Source: Victivallaceae bacterium (lineage in GTDB: Bacteria > Verrucomicrobiota > Lentisphaeria > Victivallales > Victivallaceae). From it: 5,676 nucleotides of DNA. The DNA lies in NCBI GenBank assembly GCA_028717165.1, contig JAQUOK010000245.1, positions 1 through 5,676 on the forward strand, given 5' to 3'. Both the position numbers and the translations under genes were made by a program. Below, piece by piece: positions 1 to 5,320 of the stretch (position 1 is the first letter of the stretch; each line of letters begins with the position of its first letter). The notes below the pieces were generated by a model. That model made no database searches. It saw only the letters and a program-made list of their open reading frames with translations, and had not been told where the DNA came from.

Positions 1-76
1 CGTAAAGACAGCTTAATTCCTTTACTCTTTCCCTGAGTGCGGCCTGCTCTTTTTCGCGTATCTCAAGTGTTGTCAT
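1..76 (-). CDS. N-terminal fragment of a probable signalling protein (sensor/GAF-type start), truncated by window edge
   Basis: On the minus strand an ATG at 76-74 opens a frame of 25 codons that is still open at base 1. An AAGG ribosome-binding site (complement of 82-85) lies 5 nt before the ATG. The peptide begins MTTLEIREKEQAALRERV and continues into 'KELSCLY'. A charged short helix running into 'RVKELSCLY' is, from memory, common just before GAF/PAS domains in sensor kinases and PEP-synthase-like signalling proteins. That is family knowledge applied to a very short piece, so the product is inferred only loosely. The AT-rich sequence immediately upstream contains TATAAT-like bases, but no clear -35. 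Confidence 0.5.
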   Translation of the reverse strand, partial: MTTLEIREKEQAALRERVKELSCLY

Positions 77-94
77 ATTTACCTTATTATTATA

Positions 95-106
95 ATAAAT
101 ATTTAT
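95..106. repeat. Perfect 12-bp AT palindrome
   Basis: ATAAATATTTAT reads the same on both strands and lies about 20 bp upstream of the leftward gene start at 76. It could be part of that gene's promoter or an operator, but AT-rich palindromes of this length arise easily by chance. Confidence 0.25.
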
Positions 107-205
107 CCAATACATAGCCTCTTACGGGTTAAGCTAATCAACTTTAACAGATAAGTCAAATCTGTATGAATTTTACCAATCCTCAGAATCACTATGTTAT
201 GGCTA

Positions 206-425
206 TTGGGCTGTAGAGTTCCGGCAACAGAGTTTTCTTCTGAATAATTTAACTTACTATATGGCATTGGTTATCGATTGCAAGTCTCATCGGCAGATCG
301 TCAACCACTATCTCATAGTATTTGCATTCGGGAAAGCAGTATATTCCTCCTTTGCAGATACCCGGTCCGGCTGCTCCGATCCTGCCGCTTTGATATTAAC
401 GGAAACAAAAACGTCCCGGTTTAAA
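206..425 (-). pseudogene. Decayed fragment of an ldhA-like D-lactate dehydrogenase gene
   Basis: Read on the minus strand, 386-256 gives GRIGAAG, then seven diverged residues, then IYCFPECKYYEIVVDDLPMR. This lines up without gaps with residues 259-292 of the intact LdhA in this window (GKVGAAG ... EYFFEDKSDEIMVDDLLAR). The DNA of both copies shares an exact 15-mer (293-307 and 4243-4257) and is clearly similar for about 120 bp around it. Further on, in another frame, 'YSEENSVAGTLQ' (about 245-211) resembles the 'FTREALESIAATTLQ' segment near the LdhA C-terminus. Upstream, 'KPG' codons (422-414) fit the 'MKPG' segment, but the roughly 45 bases that should follow are missing. Stops and frame changes between the pieces show that it is dead. 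It could be a remnant of an old duplication or of a divergent paralogue. The start, the NAD-binding domain and the very end are not recognisable. Confidence 0.7.
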
Positions 426-549
426 AGTCAACAACACTTGATGAATATGCCAAAATTTAAAAAAACAGAAAAATTACCTGAAACAGAACAATAAATAAAA
501 TTACCGTATAGTCATATGGCTTCATGTCTAACACAAATATAAAGTAATT

Positions 550-574
550 GTTCAAAACATGAATAAATATTCAT
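550..574 (+). promoter_or_regulatory. Candidate TetR-type operator, upstream copy
   Basis: The core ATGAAT-AAAT-ATTCAT (559-574) is a dyad with 6-bp arms. A further TTCA half-site lies 9 bp upstream (551-554), so half-sites run TTCA, TGAA, TTCA with starts 9 and 10 bp apart. The site lies 17 bp upstream of the candidate -35. The downstream copy at 626-650 has the same layout in reverse orientation. TGAAT/ATTCA dyads are a known style of TetR-family operator (for example Bacillus FadR), and the first downstream gene encodes a TetR-type protein. Autoregulation is inferred. Confidence 0.6.
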
Positions 575-590
575 TTTTTAATAAATCGAC

Positions 591-618
591 TTGACTTTTG
601 GAGATATAGCATTAATAT
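591..618 (+). promoter_or_regulatory. Candidate sigma-70-type promoter of the tetR-rnk gene
   Basis: TTGACT at 591-596 matches five of six -35 consensus bases. After a 16-bp gap, TAATAT at 613-618 is an acceptable -10. Transcription would begin around 625, at the edge of the downstream operator copy. This leaves a leader of roughly 45 nt before the preferred ATG at 671. Confidence 0.5.
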
Positions 619-625
619 ATGATTA

Positions 626-650
626 TTGAATAATAATTCAAAAAATGAAC
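626..650 (-). promoter_or_regulatory. Candidate TetR-type operator, downstream inverted copy
   Basis: The core TTGAAT-AATA-ATTCAA (626-641) is a dyad with 6-bp arms, and an extra TGAA half-site lies at 646-649. Half-site starts are 10 and 9 bp apart, the mirror image of the 550-574 site. Comparing 550-574 with the reverse complement of 626-650, 17 of 25 positions agree, including all twelve half-site bases. It overlaps the expected transcription start, a position that would block initiation. Confidence 0.6.
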
Positions 651-670
651 ACATACAAAAAAAGACGATT

Positions 671-1759
671 ATGAATAAAAAAAATAAGAATAAATCAAGC
701 CAAATGAGCCGTAAACAACTGGAGAATAAGAAACGTAAAGCGGATATTTTGTCTATCGCCGAAAACGTTTTTCAAGAAACTGGTTTTGCGGCGTTCAAGG
801 CCGAAACTGTTGCTCAAAAAGTACATATTTCAGTAGGAACTGTGTATAATTCTTTTGCCAGCAAGGAAAAATTGTACGCTCAGGTTCTAGAAAAAATCGG
901 CAATGAATTGGTTGAAAATATAGACCTGATTAATAAAAAATACGGTCCGGCAAAGGCAATTGAAAAAATTATTGCATTACGATTATCTCAACATCGCCGA
1001 CTTGGTTTGTTCCTGACTTTCTTTTCAGGCGGCTATATCAACAGAGATGATTTAAGTTCAAGCAGCATATTTGATTGCCCGCGTGATCTCTATTACAAGT
1101 ATCTTGAGCGCATTAGTAAAATCATTGAAAGAGGAATTTGTCTGGGGATTTTCGAACCGGTAAACTCTCACGCCGCCGCAATTGGCTTTGAAGGGATATT
1201 GAATTCTTTTGTAAGTTACTGGCTTGACCCCAATAACCCCAAGCAGCCGGAAGGTAGCCTGAACGAAATTAAAAAAGCGGTACTGGAGCTCTTGCGCTTA
1301 CACAGACAGGATACTGAACCGGGAAACGAAAACGATGTTCGTATACCCGGGCGTGAAGTATTTATTACCAAATATGACTATTTACGGCTCAAGGAGTTAA
1401 TAGAAGTAGCGCAAATGTTCGATTCCGGTAAATACGCTGAATCGTTCGACGTGCTGACCAAAGCACTGACCGGAAGCAAAATTGTGAACTCTGAAGAGGT
1501 TCCCAGCGATGTAATTACCATGAATTCAAAATTGGAATTAGTAAATCAGGATACCGGGGAAACTATTATTTCACGGCTGGTTTTTCCCTCTGACCTTTCA
1601 GCAGATAATGCGGTATCTGTACTTACTCCTCTGGGAGCAATGCTGCTTGGTCAATGGAAAGGAAGCAATATCGAATTTGAACAGGATGGGAAAGCTAAAA
1701 GATATATTATAAACGATATTCTCTACCAACCGGAATCTGCAGGAGATTTTCATCTTTAA
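671..1759 (+). CDS. TetR-family regulator fused to a C-terminal Rnk (GreA/GreB-C-like) domain
   Basis: A 362-residue cytoplasmic protein. A lysine-rich tail (1-22) precedes a standard TetR_N helix-turn-helix (about 24-70; 'ILSIAENVFQETGF', 'VAQKVHISVGTVYNSFASKE'). A helical ligand-binding/dimerisation region follows (about 75-215), then a short charged linker. Residues 228-362 match whole E. coli Rnk: 'EEVPSDVITMNSKLEL', 'SVLTPLGAMLLG' and the closing 'YQPESAGDFHL' correspond to Rnk 'EQMPHDVVTMNSRVKF', 'SVMAPVGAALLG' and 'YQPEAAGDYLL'. Rnk binds RNA polymerase near the secondary channel and lacks the acidic cleavage tip of GreA. The protein is therefore inferred to bind DNA and also to contact polymerase. 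A usual TetR protein ends near residue 200-220, so the extra domain is a true fusion in one frame. ATG 671 is preferred. An in-frame TTG at 626 lies inside the operator and has no ribosome-binding site, and ATG 704 is also possible. No start has a strong Shine-Dalgarno. The inducer is unknown. Confidence 0.9.
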   Translation: MNKKNKNKSSQMSRKQLENKKRKADILSIAENVFQETGFAAFKAETVAQKVHISVGTVYNSFASKEKLYAQVLEKIGNELVENIDLINKKYGPAKAIEKIIALRLSQHRRLGLFLTFFSGGYINRDDLSSSSIFDCPRDLYYKYLERISKIIERGICLGIFEPVNSHAAAIGFEGILNSFVSYWLDPNNPKQPEGSLNEIKKAVLELLRLHRQDTEPGNENDVRIPGREVFITKYDYLRLKELIEVAQMFDSGKYAESFDVLTKALTGSKIVNSEEVPSDVITMNSKLELVNQDTGETIISRLVFPSDLSADNAVSVLTPLGAMLLGQWKGSNIEFEQDGKAKRYIINDILYQPESAGDFHL

Positions 1760-1788
1760 AACATAAGGGTACCTCTAATAATTCAACT

Positions 1789-1819
1789 TAGCACAACCGC
1801 CTCGGTGCTGTATTATTTT
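1789..1819 (+). terminator. Possible weak intrinsic terminator after the tetR-rnk gene
   Basis: AGCAC (1790-1794) pairs with GTGCT (1805-1809), and CCG/CGG can also pair inside the loop as an alternative. The arms are followed by the T-rich stretch TATTATTTT. The stem is short and the T-run is interrupted, so partial read-through to the next genes is likely if it works at all. Confidence 0.35.
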
Positions 1820-1940
1820 GAAGCAAAAACACATTTTTAGATGTTCCTATAAAATTCATGCTTGCAATAAAATTATTTATGGAACGGGTAGCTTGCGATT
1901 TCAGAACATAAAAAGCAAGTCGGTCTGATTAATTTCATTT

Positions 1941-1966
1941 GAGAAACGTAAATTGTTTTACATCTC
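1941..1966. repeat. Imperfect dyad over the candidate promoter of the free rnk-like gene
   Basis: GTAAA-TTGT-TTTAC (1948-1961) is a 5-bp-arm dyad enclosed by outer GAGA (1941-1944) and TCTC (1963-1966). It overlaps the candidate -35 at 1953-1958, so it could be an operator. It does not share the TGAAT/ATTCA sequence of the sites at 550-650, so a different regulator would be expected. Confidence 0.3.
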
Positions 1967-1981
1967 GTAAAAGTCTATTAA
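1953..1981 (+). promoter_or_regulatory. Candidate promoter of the free rnk-like gene and its downstream partner
   Basis: TTGTTT (1953-1958) and TATTAA (1976-1981) are separated by 17 bp. This places the start near 1988, just ahead of the strong AAGGAGG at 1993-1999. The hexamers equal those proposed for the ldhA promoter in this window. Neither box is a perfect consensus. Confidence 0.35.
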
Positions 1982-2007
1982 AAAACATTAGTAAGGAGGT
2001 TCTTGTA

Positions 2008-2397
2008 ATGCCTGAAAGAATTGTCAGTAAAAGTGATTTTGAAAAAATCAATTATATACTGGAAAGTATGTTCGGTTCAAACCCGGAGAGTTTCGATGGA
2101 TTTGCGAAGGTTCTCGATTCTGCAAAAAAGTTGAATGACGAACAAATGCCGGATAATATTGTAATGCTTGATTCATGTGTTGAACTATTTGATGTCGGCA
2201 ATCAAGAGTTAATGCTAAAAAAAATCGTTCTTCCTCCTGCTGATTTCGATACTCAGGAATTATCGGTTTTTTCACCGGTTGGAATGTCAGTCTTCGGCTT
2301 AAAGGCCGGAGAAACAATCGATTGTAAGGTACCGGGCGGTATAAGGCGCATTGAGGTGCGAAATATTCTTGACTACTGTCAAACCGGTTTTACCTGA
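2008..2397 (+). CDS. rnk: Free-standing Rnk-like protein (GreA/GreB C-terminal domain family)
   Basis: A 129-residue protein close to the usual Rnk length (136 in E. coli). Residues 1-45 form the short helical N-terminal part. Residues 46-125 form the Gre-C-like beta domain, with 'EQMPDNIVMLDSCVEL' and 'LSVFSPVGMSVFGLKAGETI' followed by 'VPGG', all close to Rnk. E. coli Rnk binds RNA polymerase and influences nucleoside diphosphate kinase levels; the same binding is inferred here. The final 'YQPEAAGDYxL' signature of Rnk is replaced by 'DYCQTGFT', so it is a diverged paralogue of the domain in the upstream fusion protein. ATG 2008 is chosen because AAGGAGG (1993-1999) sits 8 nt before it; the frame is open further upstream but without such a signal. 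The next gene starts 13 nt after its stop, so the two are probably one transcript. Confidence 0.88.
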   Translation: MPERIVSKSDFEKINYILESMFGSNPESFDGFAKVLDSAKKLNDEQMPDNIVMLDSCVELFDVGNQELMLKKIVLPPADFDTQELSVFSPVGMSVFGLKAGETIDCKVPGGIRRIEVRNILDYCQTGFT

Positions 2398-2410
2398 TGG
2401 AGAATAAAAG

Positions 2411-3574
2411 TTGAAAAATATTTTAATAATATCGAAAAGTGATAAACATGGAAAATGTCTGGCATTGTACGGTTTCATTAAAGACATTTGGAAGCCGTAC
2501 AATGTTCACATAATTTGTCAAGCTGGGACAATTACCGAAAATCTGTCACAATTGGGAAACATCTTTCTTCATGAAGTTGCCGAAGAACATATAGTTAAAG
2601 AATTGACAAATCTTTTGTCCTCGGCAAAATTTGATTTGGCGCTTCTAAATTACAGTGAAGACTGTCTGGAAATGCAACGATTGTTCAGTATTTTGAGTAA
2701 TGTCATATATACCATCGCAGTAAAATTAAACAAGCTTGGCGTTGCGCGCAGAATCCTGTTGCCTATATGCGGGGGGAATAATGTTACTCAGTTGCTGTGG
2801 TTTGTCCATAGACTGGCAGACTATCTCTCATTACCGGTCCACTTGCTGCACATAAGGACAATTCCGGGGAAAACAGATTCCGAACAGCTCTTCAATGATA
2901 TCATTGCAAAAAGCAGTGGGCTATGCTCAAAAGAAGAACTTGTTGCTTCAAGTATTATTGATGGTATTCAAAGTAAAATTATGGATAATGACATTGTCAT
3001 CGTGGGAGCCCCCAGTTATTGGCAACTGACAGCGCAATTTCGCTATTCAATTCCGTATAATATATTCAGAACCAAGTACGATGCTATAATGCTGGTAGCT
3101 CCTCGCCCTTCAGAAATACGGCTCAGGGATGTATTGTGGCATAAGTTGATTTCTCTCAATATGACTGCCGGAAATAAAAAATCAGCCATATCCCAAATGG
3201 TTCAACTTCTGGTTAAATCCAATCAAATTACCGGAGAACAGTACGCAAATGTATTAAACAGATTGCTCGAGCGCGAAAAAAAATGTACGACAGCTGTAGG
3301 AGAAGAAACTGCGTTTCCTCAAGTAACAATTCCTGGCATGACCGGAGTTGTTTGTTGTTTGGGCGTATTTCCCCAAGGTGTTATTTTCGGAGGAACGCCA
3401 GAAAAGGTGAAATTCATATTCCTTATATTAAGTTCCCAGAATGATTATGGAGAATACCTTGTTGTTTTGTCCAAAATTGCCAGAAACATGATCAATGTCC
3501 ACCAGAGGAAGAAACTGTTAAAAGCAAGTTCCTCGTGGGAAATTCTGGATATAATGCAGACTCCGCAAAAATAG
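2411..3574 (+). CDS. Soluble Usp-like / EIIA(Fru/Ntr)-like fusion protein lacking the phosphorylatable histidine
   Basis: A 387-residue protein without membrane segments. Residues 1-110 form an alpha/beta domain of unknown family ('KNILIISKSDKHGK'), perhaps a worn Usp fold. Residues 111-232 look like a universal stress protein domain ('RRILLPICGGNN', 'PVHLLHIR', 'DIVIVGAPSYW', 'YDAIMLVAPRP'), but the ATP motif G-2x-G-9x-G(S/T) is absent. Residues 236-385 have the order of a fructose/Ntr-type PTS EIIA domain ('AISQMVQLLVKSNQI', 'LNRLLEREKKCTTAVGEETA', 'GVIFGG', 'KFIFLIL', 'LSKIARNM'). The phospho-accepting His of the 'A-x-P-H' motif is Gln304 (codon CAA), and the second active-site His of the 'HL..L' motif is Tyr349. 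Phosphotransfer is therefore unlikely, and a sensing or partner-binding role is inferred. It starts with TTG, preceded by TGGAGA at 7-nt spacing; no better ATG exists. It is probably cotranscribed with the Rnk-like gene 13 nt upstream. Confidence 0.75.
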   Translation: MKNILIISKSDKHGKCLALYGFIKDIWKPYNVHIICQAGTITENLSQLGNIFLHEVAEEHIVKELTNLLSSAKFDLALLNYSEDCLEMQRLFSILSNVIYTIAVKLNKLGVARRILLPICGGNNVTQLLWFVHRLADYLSLPVHLLHIRTIPGKTDSEQLFNDIIAKSSGLCSKEELVASSIIDGIQSKIMDNDIVIVGAPSYWQLTAQFRYSIPYNIFRTKYDAIMLVAPRPSEIRLRDVLWHKLISLNMTAGNKKSAISQMVQLLVKSNQITGEQYANVLNRLLEREKKCTTAVGEETAFPQVTIPGMTGVVCCLGVFPQGVIFGGTPEKVKFIFLILSSQNDYGEYLVVLSKIARNMINVHQRKKLLKASSSWEILDIMQTPQK

Positions 3575-3644
3575 ATCAGTGTTACCGTAAATAAAAGAAA
3601 CAGATGCATTTTTTTTGATAAATAATGGCATTTGAGCGGGCTTT
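3575..3644. other. Short convergent intergenic spacer
   Basis: Seventy bases separate the converging usp/EIIA-like gene and the DUF488 gene. They contain a run of eight T (3609-3616) lying in the loop of an imperfect ATGCATT/AATGGCAT stem (3604-3632). On the opposite strand a 3-4 bp GGG/CCC stem overlaps the DUF488 stop. Neither is a convincing terminator, although the spacer is where a bidirectional one would be expected. Confidence 0.3.
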
Positions 3645-4007
3645 TTACCCTAATGAGTCGGCGATAATTTTTTTCAAAGCTATAGCATGATTGACCTTGG
3701 GATCCTTAGCGGCATAAAGCAAAACGAGTTTTTTCTTCTCGGATATTTCAGCTAAACGCTTCAACTCATCACCTTGTTCATCCAGTTCCTTTCTGTACTT
3801 TAAAGTAAACTGTTCCAATTTTTCGGGCTCATGATTGAACCATTTCCTTAATTCATTGGAAGGAGTTAATTGTTTGGGCCATTCATCAAATTCAATAGAC
3901 TCTTTGACAACTCCACGAGGCCAGAGCCGGTCAACCAGAACCGCATATTCTCCGGGATGCCTTTTACGTTTTCTGAAATCGTAGATCCGTTCTATTGTAA
4001 TGTTCAT
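3645..4007 (-). CDS. yeaO: DUF488 family protein, YeaO type
   Basis: A 120-residue cytoplasmic protein of unknown biochemical role. It matches E. coli YeaO (about 115 residues) along its length. 'ERIYD' lies near the start, the family signature 'LVDRLWPRG' is at 24-32, 'FDEWPKQLTPSNELRKWF' follows, and 'LVLLYAAKDPKVNHA' is at 94-108. The start ATG overlaps the ldhA stop as ATGA (4007-4004), and AGAGGA lies 8 nt before the ATG inside the ldhA tail. Translational coupling with ldhA is therefore likely. No function is established for this subfamily; its coupling to a lactate dehydrogenase here suggests expression under the same growth conditions. Confidence 0.9.
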   Translation of the reverse strand: MNITIERIYDFRKRKRHPGEYAVLVDRLWPRGVVKESIEFDEWPKQLTPSNELRKWFNHEPEKLEQFTLKYRKELDEQGDELKRLAEISEKKKLVLLYAAKDPKVNHAIALKKIIADSLG

Positions 4008-5110
4008 AATCTATTTCCTCTTTCCGCCTTATTGCGAGGAAAACAACTTGGCTTATTTTCATTTTTCTTGGGACATGGGGATTCTCCGCAATGATAGCAA
4101 ATCTCATTTTTCAGAGGCTTCCCGGCGTAATAGTCAGCAACATTCTGTAAAGTTGTTGCCGCGATACTTTCAAGCGCCTCCCGGGTAAAAAATCCCTGAT
4201 GCGAGGTAATGATCACATTGCTGAAAGAAGTAAGCCGCGCCAGCAGATCGTCAACCATTATCTCGTCGGATTTGTCTTCGAAAAAGTATTCACTTTCCTC
4301 CTCATATACATCCAGTCCGGCTGCACCTACCTTGCCGTTTTTCAAGCCTTCAACAAGCGCGGCGGTATCTACCAATTGTCCGCGGCTGGTGTTTATTAGG
4401 ATTACTCCTGGCTTCATTTGATTGAAAGCGCTCGAGTCTATCATGTGAAAATTATCTTTAGTCAGCGGACAATGAACCGAGATTATATCCGAACGGCGGT
4501 AGAGCTCATCGAGTTCGAGATATTCGACTCCGCAACGTGTAGCAAAATCTGAATCAGGATAACGGTCATAGGCGATGATTTTCATTCCAAAGCCGTGGAG
4601 GATTTCGCACATTATTTTTCCGATCCGTCCGGTGCCGATAATTCCGGCAGTTTTTCCATACATGTCAAATCCCATCAATCCGGCAATGCTGAAATTATTG
4701 TCTCTTACGCGATTATACGCTTTATGAACTTTTCGATTCAATGCCAAAATGAGAGCGGCTGCATGCTCAGCTACCGCATGCGGCGAATATTCAGGAACTC
4801 TCAGAACGTATATTTTGTTGAATGCGGCGTGCAGATCCACATTGTTATAACCGGCACAGCGCATGACAATCAAACAGATGCCGTTTTCGTGAATTTTATC
4901 GACAACCTCAGCGGAAATATCGTCATTGACAAACAGGCAAAGGGTATTATATCCGGCGGAAAGTTGCGCTGTATCGGCAGACAGTTTTACCGGAAAATAC
5001 TTGATTTCATACCCATAGTTTTCATTTTCCCGTTCAAAGAATTCCCAATCATAAGTTTTTGCGTCGAAGAATGCAATCTTGATTTTGTTATTTTTAATGA
5101 TTTCCGCCAT
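4004..5110 (-). CDS. ldhA: D-lactate dehydrogenase (LdhA type, D-2-hydroxyacid dehydrogenase family) with a cysteine-bearing tail
   Basis: A 368-residue cytoplasmic enzyme that would reduce pyruvate to D-lactate with NADH, restoring NAD+ during fermentation. It follows E. coli LdhA throughout: 'CLFVNDD' (58-64), 'RCAGYNNVDL' (84-93), 'VAEHAAALILALNRK' and 'RDNNFSIAGLMGFDMYGKTAG'. The NAD-binding loop is GTGRIG (159-164), with Asp182 after the second strand favouring NADH. Catalytic residues are visible: Arg243 in 'INTSRG', a Glu in 'LDVYEEE' (266-272) and His304 in 'TSHQGFFT'. E. coli LdhA ends at about 329 residues; here about 32 extra residues follow 'KNEI', with Cys338, Cys341, Cys346 and Cys356. 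ATG 5110 is the first start after an in-frame stop. AGGA lies 10 nt upstream and a stronger GGAGGA 21 nt upstream. It is cotranscribed with the overlapping DUF488 gene. A dead relative lies at 206-425. Confidence 0.93.
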   Translation of the reverse strand: MAEIIKNNKIKIAFFDAKTYDWEFFERENENYGYEIKYFPVKLSADTAQLSAGYNTLCLFVNDDISAEVVDKIHENGICLIVMRCAGYNNVDLHAAFNKIYVLRVPEYSPHAVAEHAAALILALNRKVHKAYNRVRDNNFSIAGLMGFDMYGKTAGIIGTGRIGKIMCEILHGFGMKIIAYDRYPDSDFATRCGVEYLELDELYRRSDIISVHCPLTKDNFHMIDSSAFNQMKPGVILINTSRGQLVDTAALVEGLKNGKVGAAGLDVYEEESEYFFEDKSDEIMVDDLLARLTSFSNVIITSHQGFFTREALESIAATTLQNVADYYAGKPLKNEICYHCGESPCPKKNENKPSCFPRNKAERGNRL

Positions 5111-5142
5111 ATTGTAAATGTCCTGAATTTATCCTCCATAAT

Positions 5143-5172
5143 TTAATATATCACAAAAACCCTATAAAACAA
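5143..5172 (-). promoter_or_regulatory. Candidate ldhA promoter
   Basis: On the minus strand TTGTTT (complement of 5167-5172) and TATTAA (complement of 5143-5148) stand 18 bp apart, giving a start some 25 nt before the ldhA ATG. The longer matching words TTGTTTTA and TATTAAA also occur in the candidate promoter at 1953-1981. A TTGTGA word lies between the boxes, but a matching second half-site is absent, so no FNR/CRP site is claimed. Confidence 0.35.
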
Positions 5173-5320
5173 GAATGGAAGCTAAGGAGCCTCTTTGCAG
5201 GTAGGGATGTATTTTTATTTTAAACATTGAAATTCTACAAAACGGTATTTTTTAATGAAATGCTAAACTTGTTAGTTTGCAGTTTAAAATGTTAAAGTTG
5301 AAAATAAAAAGATATAATAC
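5173..5320. other. AT-rich non-coding stretch upstream of ldhA
   Basis: No ORF, tRNA-like structure or strong hairpin is visible here. Its right part (about 5265-5320), read leftward, may be the continuation of the neighbouring transposase-like relic: 'KINANNVSIISFYF' in one frame resembles the second helix of a transposase helix-turn-helix. The rest shows nothing recognisable. Confidence 0.35.

Noticed and set aside
261..494. Rightward 77-codon open frame
   Set aside because: It is antisense to the ldhA-like relic and resembles the equally meaningless antisense frame over the intact ldhA (4199-4399). That resemblance comes from the shared DNA, not from a plus-strand gene.
1760..2007. Riboswitch before the rnk-like gene
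   Set aside because: The hairpins are short and AT-rich and none matches a riboswitch class I can recognise.
2048..2502. Two leftward frames opposite the rnk-like gene and the start of the usp/EIIA-like gene
   Set aside because: Both are antisense to genes with clear family matches and good ribosome-binding sites.
2411..3574. Active PTS EIIA enzyme or the cytoplasmic tail of a transporter
   Set aside because: The phosphorylation-site His is Gln and the second His is Tyr, and there is no hydrophobic membrane segment anywhere in the frame.
4595..5146. Rightward 183-codon open frame opposite ldhA
   Set aside because: The minus strand encodes a full LdhA with all motifs. The plus frame has no ribosome-binding site and no recognisable domain, so it is a shadow.
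5143..5172. FNR or CRP site upstream of ldhA
   Set aside because: Only one half (TTGTGA) is present; the matching TCACAA at the right spacing is absent.
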